DNA of 64,000 nucleotides from Roridomyces roridus. Its lineage: Eukaryota; Basidiomycota; Agaricomycetes; Agaricales; Mycenaceae. The notes below the pieces were generated by a model. That model searched no databases, was not told the DNA's origin, and was given only the letters and a program-made list of their open reading frames with translations. This document shows, one piece after another, positions 1-10,452 of this stretch. The stretch lies in the NCBI GenBank assembly GCA_029378245.1, contig JARKIF010000082.1, forward strand, positions 62,001-126,000. The letters are read 5' to 3'. Numbering within the stretch: the stretch's first letter is position 1; every line of letters starts with the position of its first letter. The translations under genes and the position numbers were made by a program.

Positions 1-1358
1 GGAACGACGTCATGTATGTGAAAAGGAAGAAGGATGGTGCGAGAGGATGTGGACGTGAGAGCAGGAGGTACCGGGGAATGAGACGAGCGGTGAGGGCCGG
101 TGCAAGACGGTATGGGAAAGAAGATAAGATCGAAGGAATGACATCACCAGAGTGGCGAAAAGGCGGGCGAAGACAAGAAACCAGAAAACTCACGATAAAT
201 CCCCCATCCAAAACCTCGTCTCAATAATGGCCGTACTCTTCGCTCGGGCGCGCAGGACGTCTTCTTCCGACGGGACGTACGTCGGTGCTGCGATACGGTG
301 GATCTCACGAAAAAAGCTGGCTCGTTGTTATTATTGTATGTGAAGAGAAAAAACAGAGGACGTACTAGCTCGCGCTGTCCATGAGATAAAACTCTCCGGG
401 ATGCTCGTCTACGGCCCGCTCAACAGCCGGCGAGCGGGAAATATGCCATATAGCGTCCGCCAGCGCAGGTGTGAGGAGGGTGTGTGTCTGCGTGAGGACG
501 AAGGCGTCGGGGGCACCGCTCCCAGGGAATCCGTTGCCGCCGTGATTGGAGTTGGCGGTCGTCGGTCGTCGAGCTTCCCAATCACTCGGACGGCGACCAG
601 CAGGCGCTGACGAGGGAAGACCAGCGAGTTCCCAATCGGTCGGCCTACGTCCGCCGCCGGCACTGAGATTCTGGTTCGGGGTAAGGTCGTCGACAAGTAT
701 CCGATCGTCCCACTCGCTGCCCCTTCGTTCTGTTGCACGAGTAAATGGTACTGGATCGAGTCCCACCTCGACCGCGCCGTCCTCGAGATCACGCCGCCGA
801 CCGAAATGCCCGTCCAGTGTGTCCCCATCCCCGTCTAGCGTGTCCACGTCCACGTCGACATCGGCTCGCACGATGGCTGGGAAAGCCTGTAACAGCTGCC
901 CCGCCCACCGACCATCCTCTCCCAGCGCAGGCACGCCAATTCGCCTGACGACCTGCGCAAGTGTCCCCGCGCTATCGAGCACGTTCCGATAGATCGTATA
1001 CCGAAAGTCGGCGCGCGCCTTTTCGTCAAAACCACGTTGGTGGATGATCTTCATCTGCTTTACTACAAGGAGTTGAGGATCGAGTAGCATGGAAATGAGA
1101 TGGATAGGAACCTATGGTGCTCTTGCCCGACTGGCTTGGAATGAGAATTTGCCAGACAGAAGAAAGCAAGAACAAGAACGGACCTCTCCACTTCCTAGAC
1201 ACCGGTAAGCATGAGCAAGGCATAAGCAGATGGGACACACCGAGCAACAAGATCTTGCACTCCTTCTTGTAGCGCTTGGAGTCTGCAGCTATCTGGCGGT
1301 CGATAGCATCAGAGCGGGCGCGGTCTGTGCGGGATTCCTTGGATGCAGGCTGGCCCAT
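1..1358 (-). CDS. G-protein alpha subunit, divergent, 5' part (runs off left edge)
   Basis: Heterotrimeric G-protein alpha subunit that would couple 7TM receptors to effectors at the plasma membrane. The start at 1358 gives an N-terminus MGQPAS, a good N-myristoylation signal. Proposed exons are 1358-1241, a short exon ending at 1112, 1062-366 and 316-194. Visible family landmarks are [10 protein letters not shown] before the P-loop, SGKSTI across two introns, VKQMKIIHQ, and near the left edge [20 protein letters not shown] leading to switch I (STAIIETRF). The helical domain carries an acidic and Gly/Arg-rich insertion of about 120 residues absent from canonical subunits. From 193 down to base 1 there is no usable AG acceptor, so the window edge lies inside an intron and the switch II, NKXD and TCAT parts are outside. 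The P-loop junction is odd: ordinary splicing does not restore GAGESGKS. Family assignment is secure; activity is not. Confidence 0.85.
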
Positions 1359-2247
1359 TGAATGGACTCGAGGAGAGACAAGTATCAAACAGCTGTCGTC
1401 GCGTCGTCGTGTAAATGTCGTGAAGCCCGTCCACCGACTCGGGAGACCGTAGAGGATGACGGGCAGAGTCAAGTTCTCAACGTCCCGTGCCGCGTGTTGT
1501 TTCCAATTATTCCTTTCTTGGGTATCCGAGCAGGCGTGGCGCATCAATGATGATCATTCCCGCTTTCTTCCCGCCCTGACCTGACCTAGTACCTAGCTGC
1601 ATACTCGCTGTCTGCTCATCAGCACACAACCCTTGGTTCCAACATACCAGCCTACCCTCGTCTTTTGCTTCAAATTCCCACCTGCTGGAGCGCCGCTTTC
1701 CGGGTAGTGGCCAATTGAAATAAGGACTGATTGACTCGGGCATGTGTCTGGCCGGTTCACGGACGCGTTTCTGACAGCAAAAATGGGCAATTTCCTACCG
1801 AAATTTCAAACTCATCTTCGGCTTCGTTCGGTCCCAAGGAGAATAGATAGGCCCTTTCCATCATCCGACGAACATATGAGTCCACACCTGTATGATGTAT
1901 CTGCTACTGCTACTGCGCGAATGCCCTGGTCCCGAAATCGCACGGACGTCATTGGTTTCACAGGTACATTCCTGCGTGAGATCTTCCATTGGGTTGTGCC
2001 TGTTCCAAATCGCGCCAAAAAATTAAGAAAAAGCTCGAGGGACAGCAGCCTCTCAATCGAAGGGCCTCCCATTTTATTCCTTACGATTTTGAGTCGTATC
2101 TCCATCGCACATTCGCGGAAGATACGTAAACCCGCCATCGGCCAGCGCTATCTTTTATCACAAACTATTACATGCTTCCGACGTGTCCCTTCAGCTGAAT
2201 ACGTCTCGCCCTTCCTTGCCTCTACATTCCCCTCCTACGCCCCGACG
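1359..2247. other. Divergent intergenic region, G-alpha / MFS transporter
   Basis: This stretch separates two genes transcribed away from each other, so it should hold both promoters. I see no third gene. Frames here are interrupted and lack recognisable motifs. Confidence 0.5.
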
Positions 2248-4269
2248 ATGGCTCCTCAAAACGCGGCCGTGCCTGGGCTACTCAGTGTGCCCCGAATAAC
2301 GACCTTGTTAGCGTCTCTACTCGTTGCAGTGGGAGCGGGGACCAACTACGTGCGTGCCATGAATCCGAGACTACGAATCTCGACACTGAGCCAATGTCCA
2401 GGTCTTCTCCGGTCGGCATTCGTAGCTGTGGATCTCGAAGCAGGCAAGCTAATGAAAGTTTCAGCCTATTCCCCGCAGCTCGCGGCGCGCCTTAATATCA
2501 ATCATACTCAGCTAAACGTCGTTGGGCTTGCAGCTAACGGTGAGGGGTTTGTTTATCGTATGCCGAGCAACTATTGAGGCACGCGACAGTCGGTGTATAC
2601 GCCAGTGGACCATTCTGGGGTCGGATTGTCGACGCCCGCGGACCACGTATTCCGCTCGGTTGCTCCTTCGTATTCCTCCTCCTTGGATATACCGGTATTC
2701 GACATTTCTACGATGCAGGGGTCCCAGAAGGCACATCACTATTCAGTCTCGGTCTGGGTCTTCTCATCGCGTGCAGCTTCATGACCGGCGCGGGCGGTAA
2801 CGCGGGTTTCACGGGCGCGGTCAACTCGACCGCAAAGTCCTTTCCCGACAAGGCTGTGCGTAGTTGCTACCCTACATACCGCGACAGTTCCGCTGATTTT
2901 TGTCTCCGCAGCGCGCGACGACGACAGGGATCGTCCTGTCCGGTTTTGGCCTCTCTGCATTCTTCTTCTCGACAATAGCACATATCCTGTACCCTGGAGA
3001 CACCTCGTCATTCCTATTCCTCCTCGCATGCGGGACCGCATTGGCGACCTTGACCGGATTCTTCTTCGTGCGAGCGATCCCGCTTGCTGCGACGGAAATC
3101 GAGCACACGGGGGTCACCGCTGTCGCAGCCGAGGCCGAAGCCACGCTCTTTGGCCACGTCAACGACAGCCATACTCCGCTGCTAAACGAGCCCGCAGATA
3201 CCGCGCAAGAAGAGTACGTTCCAGATGCAAGAGGAGGGGTTGAACTGAGCCCACCACGCAGCAGTCGACAACGTAGCCTCAGCCGCAGCCGCAAAGCTGA
3301 AGCACTCGATGGCCCGAATGTCTATGGTCGCGCGTTATGGCTGAATCCCGACTTTTGGCTTCTCTTTGCGATCCTTTCTCTGCGTGCGTTTCCTCTTTGT
3401 ATTCGCGGCACTACTGACGAGCGCCTCTAGTGAGTGGGACAGGCCTGATGTGTAAGTTCCTGCCGCCATTCGTGTCACCAAATGCTTACTTTTTTTTCGC
3501 AGATATCAATAACGTTGGCTCCATGTCGCAAGCGTTGTTCGCCAAGGGCAACCCCACCTACGATGAAGTCGAAGCATCACGCTGGCAAGCCGCCCAAGTC
3601 TCCCTCATCTCCATCATGAACTTTTCCGGCCGCATAGTCATCGGTATGCCCCTTCTCCTCCCTTGAGATTCATGCTCACTTGGCCCCAGGCGTGCTTTCG
3701 GACAACCTCAAGAACCGATTCGGCCTTCCCCGGTCCTACTCGGCCATCCTCGTATCCACTCTCTTCTTCTTCTCACAGCTGCTCGCAGCACAAATCGGGG
3801 ACGTCCAGAGTTTATGGAAAGCGAGCATGCTCGTCGGGTTTTCGTACGGCACCATCTTTGGTCTCTGGCCCACCCTCTGCATCGAATTCTTCGGTCTCTG
3901 TGCGTCCTTTCCCTTCCTCCCACCCCACCATCTCACGTCTTTCTTTTAGCCCACTTTTCCGAAAACTGGGGTTACCTCTCCCTGTCACCCCTAGTCGGCG
4001 GGAACCTCTTCTCCATCGCCTTTGGTCGAAACCTCGACGCGCACGAGCCGGTAGAGAGCACAGCCGCAGTGCGCGCGGTAGCCATAGCCCACCAGTGCCT
4101 CGAGGGCCGCAGCTGTTACGTCGCCACGCTCGGGCTGACTAGCATCGCGTGCTTCGCTGCTATCCTACTCAGTGGGCTTGTGGCGTGGCGTGAACGCAGG
4201 AAGCTTCTTGCTGCAGGCGCTCTTCCGGGGCGGGCTTCGCGTGTCTTGTGGGAGGATACGGAGGATTGA
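2248..4269 (+). CDS. MFS transporter, nodulin-like / MCH1-like
   Basis: Multi-span major facilitator protein, probably moving a small organic acid or similar solute; the substrate cannot be told. The start at 2248 (MAPQNAAVPGLL) leads straight into a first membrane helix. Proposed exons are 2248-2353, about 2459-2539, 2590-2855, 2912-3383, 3431-3451 (a 21-nt microexon), 3503-3643, 3690-3899 and 3950-4269. Splicing gives typical family stretches: YSPQLAARLNI, GVYASGPFWGRIVDARGPR, GAGGNAGFTGAVNSTAKSFP, GLMYINNVGSMSQAL and NFSGRIVIGVLSDNLKNRFG, followed by a final helix and a charged cytosolic tail. A long hydrophilic loop (from about 3090 to 3300) separates the two six-helix halves, as in MCH1/nodulin-like proteins. 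The first acceptor could be 2459 or 2465. The gene looks intact. Confidence 0.85.
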
Positions 4270-4564
4270 ATGTATTTCACTACACAATTAGACTACAGGT
4301 GTAATATCTGACTTAATATCCTTCGAGCCATACATGAGCGATCTCTTCAAAGTGGTTCTTTCTAGTGTAGGGGAATAGGGATACAGTGTGTGCGTGTGGT
4401 ATGTGTACAGTGAGGATAGCGATATAGGATGTGTGTGGGTAAGATGTACAATGATGTGGGATGGAGAGAGAAAAGAAAAGAATGAAATGCCTTTAGCTGG
4501 ACTGCTCGCCCTCCTCCTTTGCACGCTGTGCATTGACCGTCCGGCCCAACTGTCGCCCACCCTG

Positions 4565-5701
4565 CTAGTTGTCAATGGCACCCTTCTCATACTCGATCAC
4601 GCTCTTCTTGGCAAGGGGTACTGGCGTGCCATGTTGAGCTAGCTCGCGTTGGCGACGAGCTAGGGCCGTCTTGTCCACCCGCGCCTTGGGAACGAACCCG
4701 ACTGCCACATTCTCTTTGCCACGCCCAGCCCCAGCGTCCGGAGTGTCGGAAATCTCGCGGCGGGGACCCAGCTCGTCGATTGACATCAGAGAACCGGAGG
4801 GACGCATGCCAGTGTGGCTGGACGACGCGGAGGCATCGCTGCCACAGACGGAACGAGCCCTAGCCGCCAGGACCTGCAGGCTGTCGACCGGTTCCTCCTC
4901 TCTGTTGGGAAGAGGGAGAAGAGGTGTAGACGGGACGGCAGGAGAGATGGGGTCTTGGACAACGCGAGTAGCGGCGGGCGTGGTGGGCTCATCATGTTGC
5001 GCCATGTTCTTGTCGCCGACGTACGCCTCGTCGACCAAAACGTCGGGGAGATGGGGGTAACTCGCAAGCCACGAAGACTCGGGGTCGTCGACAGGTTCAG
5101 CTCGACTCGCCGTGGAAGAGGCGAAACCAGGTGCGGTTGGCGGGTGACGAGCCTCGTCCTCGACAACGACGGGCAGTTCAGCAGCGACCTTTGGCACGGC
5201 TACTCTATGGCCGGGTCCGGCGAAGAAACGATAGCCAACATAGATAAAGGCGCACGCAGCGACCGCGGTAAACCAGATGGGCATTGCTTCAATGGCGGTG
5301 AAGGAGGACGCCGGAGCGGTCGGGGAGGGTGCAGTTGAAGGGGTAGGCGTAGGCGTGACAGTGATATACGCAGTGGATGTTGCTATGACCGTCGAGGGTG
5401 CAGCAGTGACTGTCGATGTAGATATCGCCGTGACGGTGCTGGGTATCGCGAAAACCGTAGTGGTCTCGCGTAGTGTGATTGTAGTGGGTGTAGGTGCAGG
5501 AGCGGCCAATAGATGCAATAAAAACCGATTTTTGTGGATCATTTCACGGATGAAGAATATTGCGCGTAGAAGGCCTCCGCCGAGCGAGGCGATGAGGACC
5601 ATGCCCAGTCGGGGGTGCCTACAAGCCATATGAGCGAGATGATCGGGAACTGGACTGGGCGAGACGAACCCTTGTACAAAGTCGACTATAAACTGCCACA
5701 T
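4565..5701 (-). CDS. Module partner protein, copy 1: single-span, Ser/Thr/Pro-rich, basic tail
   Basis: I do not recognise this protein. One uninterrupted frame of 378 codons runs from the ATG at 5701 (MWQFIVDFVQGF). It has an N-terminal hydrophobic stretch (VLIASLGGGLLRAIFFI), then about 80 residues rich in Thr, Val, Ser and Pro with repeated TVT/STV units, a membrane span (WFTAVAACAFIYVGYRFF) and a long hydrophilic tail. The tail contains SSWLASYPHLP, a KEN tripeptide in GRGKENVAVGF, and ARRQRELAQHGTPVP close to the end. SWLAxYPHL, KEN and RELAQHG recur in the mirror copy at 29926-31225; KEN recurs in copy 3. It is transcribed away from the multi-span gene at 5935 across 233 bp, so the two probably share a promoter. 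Secreted-side Ser/Thr/Pro regions are usually O-glycosylated; a surface role is inference. Confidence 0.7.
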   Translation of the reverse strand: MWQFIVDFVQGFVSPSPVPDHLAHMACRHPRLGMVLIASLGGGLLRAIFFIREMIHKNRFLLHLLAAPAPTPTTITLRETTTVFAIPSTVTAISTSTVTAAPSTVIATSTAYITVTPTPTPSTAPSPTAPASSFTAIEAMPIWFTAVAACAFIYVGYRFFAGPGHRVAVPKVAAELPVVVEDEARHPPTAPGFASSTASRAEPVDDPESSWLASYPHLPDVLVDEAYVGDKNMAQHDEPTTPAATRVVQDPISPAVPSTPLLPLPNREEEPVDSLQVLAARARSVCGSDASASSSHTGMRPSGSLMSIDELGPRREISDTPDAGAGRGKENVAVGFVPKARVDKTALARRQRELAQHGTPVPLAKKSVIEYEKGAIDN

Positions 5702-5934
5702 ATCGACTGAGAGAGAATCTGAAGAGAGAAAGGTAAGTTTGTTGACGTATAAGTACGCGTTTTTGTTCGCCTTGCGCCGGCTTGATGGCCGATGCACGGG
5801 CCGTACCTCTCATACTTAGATCAGCGAGGTTATCTGTGTTGTGGTTGTTTGGTGTGATGGCCGAGTGGACGTCGACTGGTAAGCGAGTCTAGGTGGCTGA
5901 CACTCAATTATACATCTTGTCCTCTACCACAACA
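5702..5934. promoter_or_regulatory. Shared divergent promoter region, module copy 1
   Basis: This 233-bp gap lies between start codons pointing away from each other. The same arrangement with different sequence is found at 29817-29925 and about 56040-56327. No defined promoter element is claimed. Confidence 0.5.
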
Positions 5935-7739
5935 ATGCCTTCTCTCGTATTCCCAATTTCCTCTCTCCCCCGCAGCTTCGGTGGCCTTTTGTTCGGTGTT
6001 CTCAAGATCTTCAACGTCGACAATCAGCCAGTGCTCGTCGTTCCCGAGTACAGCACGCCGCCGCCCACCAAGACCACTCCAATTTATCTACCACCGACGA
6101 GATGCATCCCAGGCCCTTCCAGCAGCCCCAGCGAGTTCCCCGACACTGCGCTCCTCGGGCTTATCGCCACGGTCATCATCGGTTTCGTTTACATCGTTTG
6201 CACAAGATTTGACGCTTCTCCTCCCGAAACACGCCCTCCTCCTCCACCCAAACCCAAGAAATTGAGGCCAACATCATCCTCTTCCACCAGAGATCCGTGG
6301 TCGCAGGTCATATGGGCGTATCTTGTCATAATCGTCTTTGGAACGCCCATTGCATATCACCTCTACTTCGACAAACCCCGACTCGTCGGTCATATGGGCA
6401 CACAAATGATGCTCATGGTGGAGAAGGCTTTCCTCAAGGCATGGGATAGCGTCGAGTCCCTTTTCAGTGTCAACATCGTTCCGCATTGGCGGCAATATCT
6501 CAAGATCGGGTTTCACGCCTTCACTGGCCATTCGCTGGGTCTCCTCCCCTTCTTCATCTACCGCCGATGCTACGGTCCTGTCGTGCGCATTTTACAGACC
6601 CCTGCACCTACGTGGTTCTCTCTCCCTTGGATCGTACCCGTGGCTCTTTTCGCCTCCACCTCCAAGCTCAGCTGGATTCTTTGGTTCACATACTGCTCTA
6701 TGGTCAACAAGCACCCGAGCCTGCAAGCGATGCACGACTGGCTACTCCGCCTGCCGTCTGCCATATGTTCACTGATCGGTACAACGCATTCCTTGGATAT
6801 ATGGGTAAGTTCCATTCCTAAATGCGTTCATCCGTCGTCTGACGACAAGCATAGATGATCTTCGGACCGTTCAGTCTCAATATAGCCATGTTGGCCCTTC
6901 TCACCGTCGTGTTGACCATCCATGGCATTCCCTGGGCCCTCAGGACGATACATCGGCACCAACATTTCATCCGTTATATCTTACGTCTGGAAACGATTAT
7001 GGTCGCGCTTATGACTTGTTTCTGGGGCATCTACCTGCCAGTTCTCATGTTCTGGTTCCAATATAGACACTGGCCTACGGAATCTCGGCGTCTTTGGCAA
7101 TCGATCTATTGTCCGGAGGCTCGCGCAGAGACGAAACGGATGCTTCGAGCGCTTTTGGAGAGTAACCTGCGTTTCAAGGAGGAAAGGATTCGGGAGTTTT
7201 CCACGCACGGACGTGAGCTGCGTCACTTACGTCTGGAAACGATTATGGTCGCGCTTATGACTTGTTTCTGGGGCATCTACCTGCCAGTTCTCATGTTCTG
7301 GTTCCAATATAGACACTGGCCTACGGAATCTCGGCGTCTTTGGCAATCGATCTATTGTCCGGAGGCTCGCGCAGAGACGAAACGGATGCTTCGAGCGCTT
7401 TTGGAGAGTAACCTGCGTTTCAAGGAGGAAAGGATTCGGGAGTTTTCCACGCACGGACGTGAGCTGCGTCATGAATTATGGGAAGCAATCGGGGTCTGTA
7501 TGGAGACATGGAGGACGTTACATCTTATTCAGAAACTGGTGAGTCGATACCCTGATTCCCCTCGTTCATTTCTGACCACCATGCAGCTCATTGTCATACC
7601 CATTGCGATTTTGTACGGCCACTTTTATCTCGTGCGTAACATCCAACCATGTTCATCCTCTTCCTTATCTCTACGTTAGATGCCTGCAATTCGTAGTCGG
7701 TGGTACAGCTGGCGTTTCCGGCGTCGAGGCCGAATTTGA
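5935..7739 (+). CDS. Module multi-span membrane protein, copy 1
   Basis: I do not recognise the family. The start at 5935 (MPSLVFPISSLPRSFGG) matches copy 2. Exons 5935-6804, 6855-7538, 7587-7631 and 7680-7739 are all phase 0. The exon 1 length (870 nt) and exon 3 length (45 nt) are identical in copy 2. The order is: hydrophobic N-terminus; conserved TTPIYLPPTRCIPGP; span TALLGLIATVIIGFVYIV; proline-rich loop; about five further hydrophobic segments; the exon 3 span LIVIPIAILYGHFYL; then a short basic tail (YSWRFRRRGRI) and stop. That suggests about seven membrane spans with a cytosolic basic C-terminus. An in-frame 82-codon tandem duplication (6980-7471) doubles one span and the following loop. 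It is paired head-to-head with the gene at 4565-5701. Confidence 0.75.
6980..7471 (+). repeat. Perfect 246-bp tandem duplication inside exon 2
   Basis: Bases 6980-7225 and 7226-7471 are identical as far as I can read. The unit is 246 bp (82 codons), so the frame is kept. Copy 2 has a single unit: its exon 2 is 438 nt against 684 nt here, exactly 246 shorter. The doubled part covers the span TIMVALMTCFWGIYLPVLMF and a charged loop. It is either very recent or an assembly collapse/expansion artefact. Confidence 0.95.
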
Positions 7740-7852
7740 GCTTCCAGTCTCGATGGTATGTTTTTTGTTCTTTCATGCTTCTTTCATATTGAACTCCCGT
7801 TTAGACATATACCCTTTTTCTCTCTCTCTTCGCCTTTTAACAACAATACTCA

Positions 7853-8173
7853 GTTGAGAATCGGTTGGCGGCAGTATCGGGGCGACCAGTAGAAGTGCTC
7901 AACGCAACGACAAGTTCGAGACACTGCGAGAGAGGAACCTGCATCCAGAGGGACAAGAACGAGACTATCGGTGCGGCCATGAAGATCGTCGGGGACGCCC
8001 AACTATTTTCGCCACCAGCAAGTCTCTTACCTCCAATTTTTGGTCCTAAAGCAGTGTTTTTGTTCTTTTGTCGTGTGGGTTTCTTTTCACGTTCGTATGG
8101 TTAGTTGCTGATATTTTCGTCAGTACGAGCCGCGCTTGGGTCGTCCTGTTCCGTCCGTCTCCCGACCGCCGAG
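7853..8173 (+). repeat. Conserved 3' flank of the multi-span gene, copy 1
   Basis: The stretch starts near TTGAGAATCGGTTGGCG and ends near CCCGACCGCCGAG. It recurs at 27834-28150 (-) and 54104-54430 (-). Shared landmarks are GTGCGGCCATGAAGA, GGGGACGCCCAACT, CGCCACCAGCA and, after an acceptor-like CAG/TAG, GCTTGGGTCG. Indels shift the frame between copies, so it is more likely untranslated or regulatory than coding, although a spliced small exon cannot be excluded. Confidence 0.6.
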
Positions 8174-8334
8174 TTTTATACCCGCAGCTTCGTTTAGCTT
8201 GCACCGAATTAGTCTAGAAACTGTACATGAACGAGATTTTTATCTGCTTCAGAATACTTAGCTCTTGTGAACATCTGAGCATCACGACACTGGCATCGCT
8301 CTTGATCTCGGCGTCCATCATCTGACAGAAGCGG

Positions 8335-10267
8335 ATGTCGAGGAAAGGCTGGAAAGCGCAGTACCGGCTTCCGCCCAGCTCTCCTCGTCGTTCGACGACC
8401 TCCTGGGCAACCCTTTTGCTTACCGGAATCCTATCGGCTGTTTTGGCCCTGTTCGCTCAAGAACATTTTATTCGTCAGCGACCACCGGCCCCCTCTCTTT
8501 CACCAACATGCCACCCACCATTACCCAACATCTTCGCTCAAACGCCAATCCACAGAGGCTTTCCCGGCATAAATAAAGCCCTCCAAGACATCGACGCCGT
8601 CGTAAACCGGACTTTTTTCGCTGGGGGCATCGACGGATTGGCTGTGGCAGTCGTCACGGGTGAAGGCGCCATCTACGAAGCTACGATGGGTCCACTTAGA
8701 GCCAACGAGACGACGCCCGAATCTCGTGGAGCTATTGACAGACATAGCATCTTTCGTATTGCGTCTGGGTCGAAACTATTCGCAACTCTCGAGACTCTGG
8801 TGCTCAGGGAGAGAGGAGCTTTGCAATTGTAAGAGTCCAAAAGCAGTGGCTACTCTCTGCTCATTCTCGTTCTATAGAGATGACCCCGTGGACAAGTTCT
8901 TCCCGAATTTTTTGTATGCGCCGGGCGGTTGGATAGACGGAGACGAAACGCCGGCGACCTCTGGTCAGATAACCTTGCGACAACTGGCGAGCCATATGTC
9001 TGGTCTCACACGCGAGTTCCCGCGTGGAGATATGAAGAATTGGCCCTACTCTCTAGAAGGAACGGGCCCACCCCCAATCAACGGCCGTCCCTTTCCCACC
9101 ACGGAGGAAGTTATCAGCGGCCTCAAGAACTACCCATTGACAGTTCCGACGTATTCGTATCCTATTTATTCTAACGTTGGGATGGCGCTACTTGGGCAGG
9201 TCGCTGTGGCGGCCAACGCAGCGTTTGAAGCGTCCCGAGATTCGCCTGGGACGTGGGCTCAGCTTGCACGACGTGATATATTTGGTCCGCTGGGCATGAA
9301 CGGTAGTAATTTTGTCGTTACTTCAAGCAACAAGGCGCATGTCGCAGTGGCATCCAAGAACAGTGACGAAGTGGTGAATACTTTCCGATGGTTCCCTGTT
9401 CAATTGCTCATGGTTTCTGAAGGACTTGGATTTCCTGGATGCCATGTCGTGCTCCGGAGGTCAAATGAGTTCCCTGTCGGACTACATCAAAGTCATGCAG
9501 ACGATTCTCGACCCAACGCGTCCAGAAAGTCTCCTGCCTCCCCATGTCATACGGGAGTGGCTGCGGCCAATTCATGGCTAGATGGACGACACAACCGAGG
9601 TTGGGATGCTTTGGGAGATCGAGAAGATCAGAGACTCGTACAGCCGTCCGGTCAGGATATTCCAAAAATGTGAGTGACTGATGAGCGCATTTGCAACTCA
9701 CTCACATTCGACAGTGGGCGTTCTCGGTGCATCTCGCAGCGTGTTTGCAGTCAACCAGGAAATGTCTTACGGTGTTGCCATTCTCATGACTGGCACTTCG
9801 TCTGCGGTCGGGGATTTGGCTCTCGATATCTTTCGGCGACTGCAGCCCACCTTGGATCAGTTGTTGGCGTCCAGCGCGACTCGATTGTATTCCGGTGGCT
9901 GGATCTCAGACGACTCGGAAATAATCATCGTCGTCAAGGAGGGCTCTTTGTGGGTCACAAAACTCCAACTGAAGGGATCAGACGTTCTGCGTCTCATTCA
10001 GGATAACGACAAACCCGAACCCATAACTGTGTGGTCTACAGGCAGGCGTCATGAATTCCGGTGAGCATCGTCAACTGTTCAATTTCTTCTTTTACACCTT
10101 TCAGAATGGCGTTCACCGGGGCTTCTCGCGTCTGCATGCGTTCTTGGGCCACAATTGACGACGGGTTCGCTCGTGGATATCCTACTGATTTGATTTATTT
10201 TACAGATAAAGTCGACGGCATGAAACTACATGTGCCGTCGGTCAACGTTGTCTTCGCCCGGAAATGA
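8335..10267 (+). CDS. Beta-lactamase-like serine hydrolase, membrane-anchored
   Basis: Member of the class C beta-lactamase / penicillin-binding-protein-like family (PF00144 type); fungal members hydrolyse esters or amides and the substrate is unknown. A short basic N-terminus and one hydrophobic span (ATLLLTGILSAVLALFA) suggest a type II membrane or secreted protein. Catalytic motifs are visible: SGSK (SxxK, within FRIASGSKLF) and YSN in YPIYSNVGMALLG. Proposed exons are 8335-8828, 8878-9373, 9423-9670, 9716-10060 and 10105-10267. Splicing at 9373/9423 gives DLDFLDAMSCSGGQMSSLSD; without that intron the frame appears broken. The protein ends SVNVVFARK. The mirror copy at 25061-27672 is a pseudogene, so this is probably the only working one here. 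Confidence 0.85.
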
Positions 10268-10452
10268 TGAACAGGCTGGTTTCGGTGTGCTTGTTTCGAT
10301 TTAGAGGTTCTTTGGATGTCGATTCTCGGTGGAGACGGGGATGAATGCCCGAAGGTCAAGACGGAGTGATGGGTTTCGGAGCTCCTAAACGGAACGCCTA
10401 CGGCAAAAACGAGTCATAAATATTCTGGTCGACTCCTTGATCTGCAACATCC

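Noticed and set aside
1744..2247. Extension of the MFS gene upstream of 2248
   Set aside because: The frame is open but has no membrane-protein character; ATG 2248 leads directly into the first helix of the family.
4565..7739. The head-to-head pair as a mating-type locus (HD1/HD2 or pheromone/receptor)
   Set aside because: No homeodomain motif, no CAAX pheromone precursor, and the multi-span protein does not look like STE3. Divergent layout alone is not enough.
9374..9450. An apparent frameshift in serine hydrolase copy 1 near 9440
   Set aside because: A standard intron 9374-9422 restores DLDFLDAMSCSGG, so copy 1 is intact; copy 2 is the damaged one.
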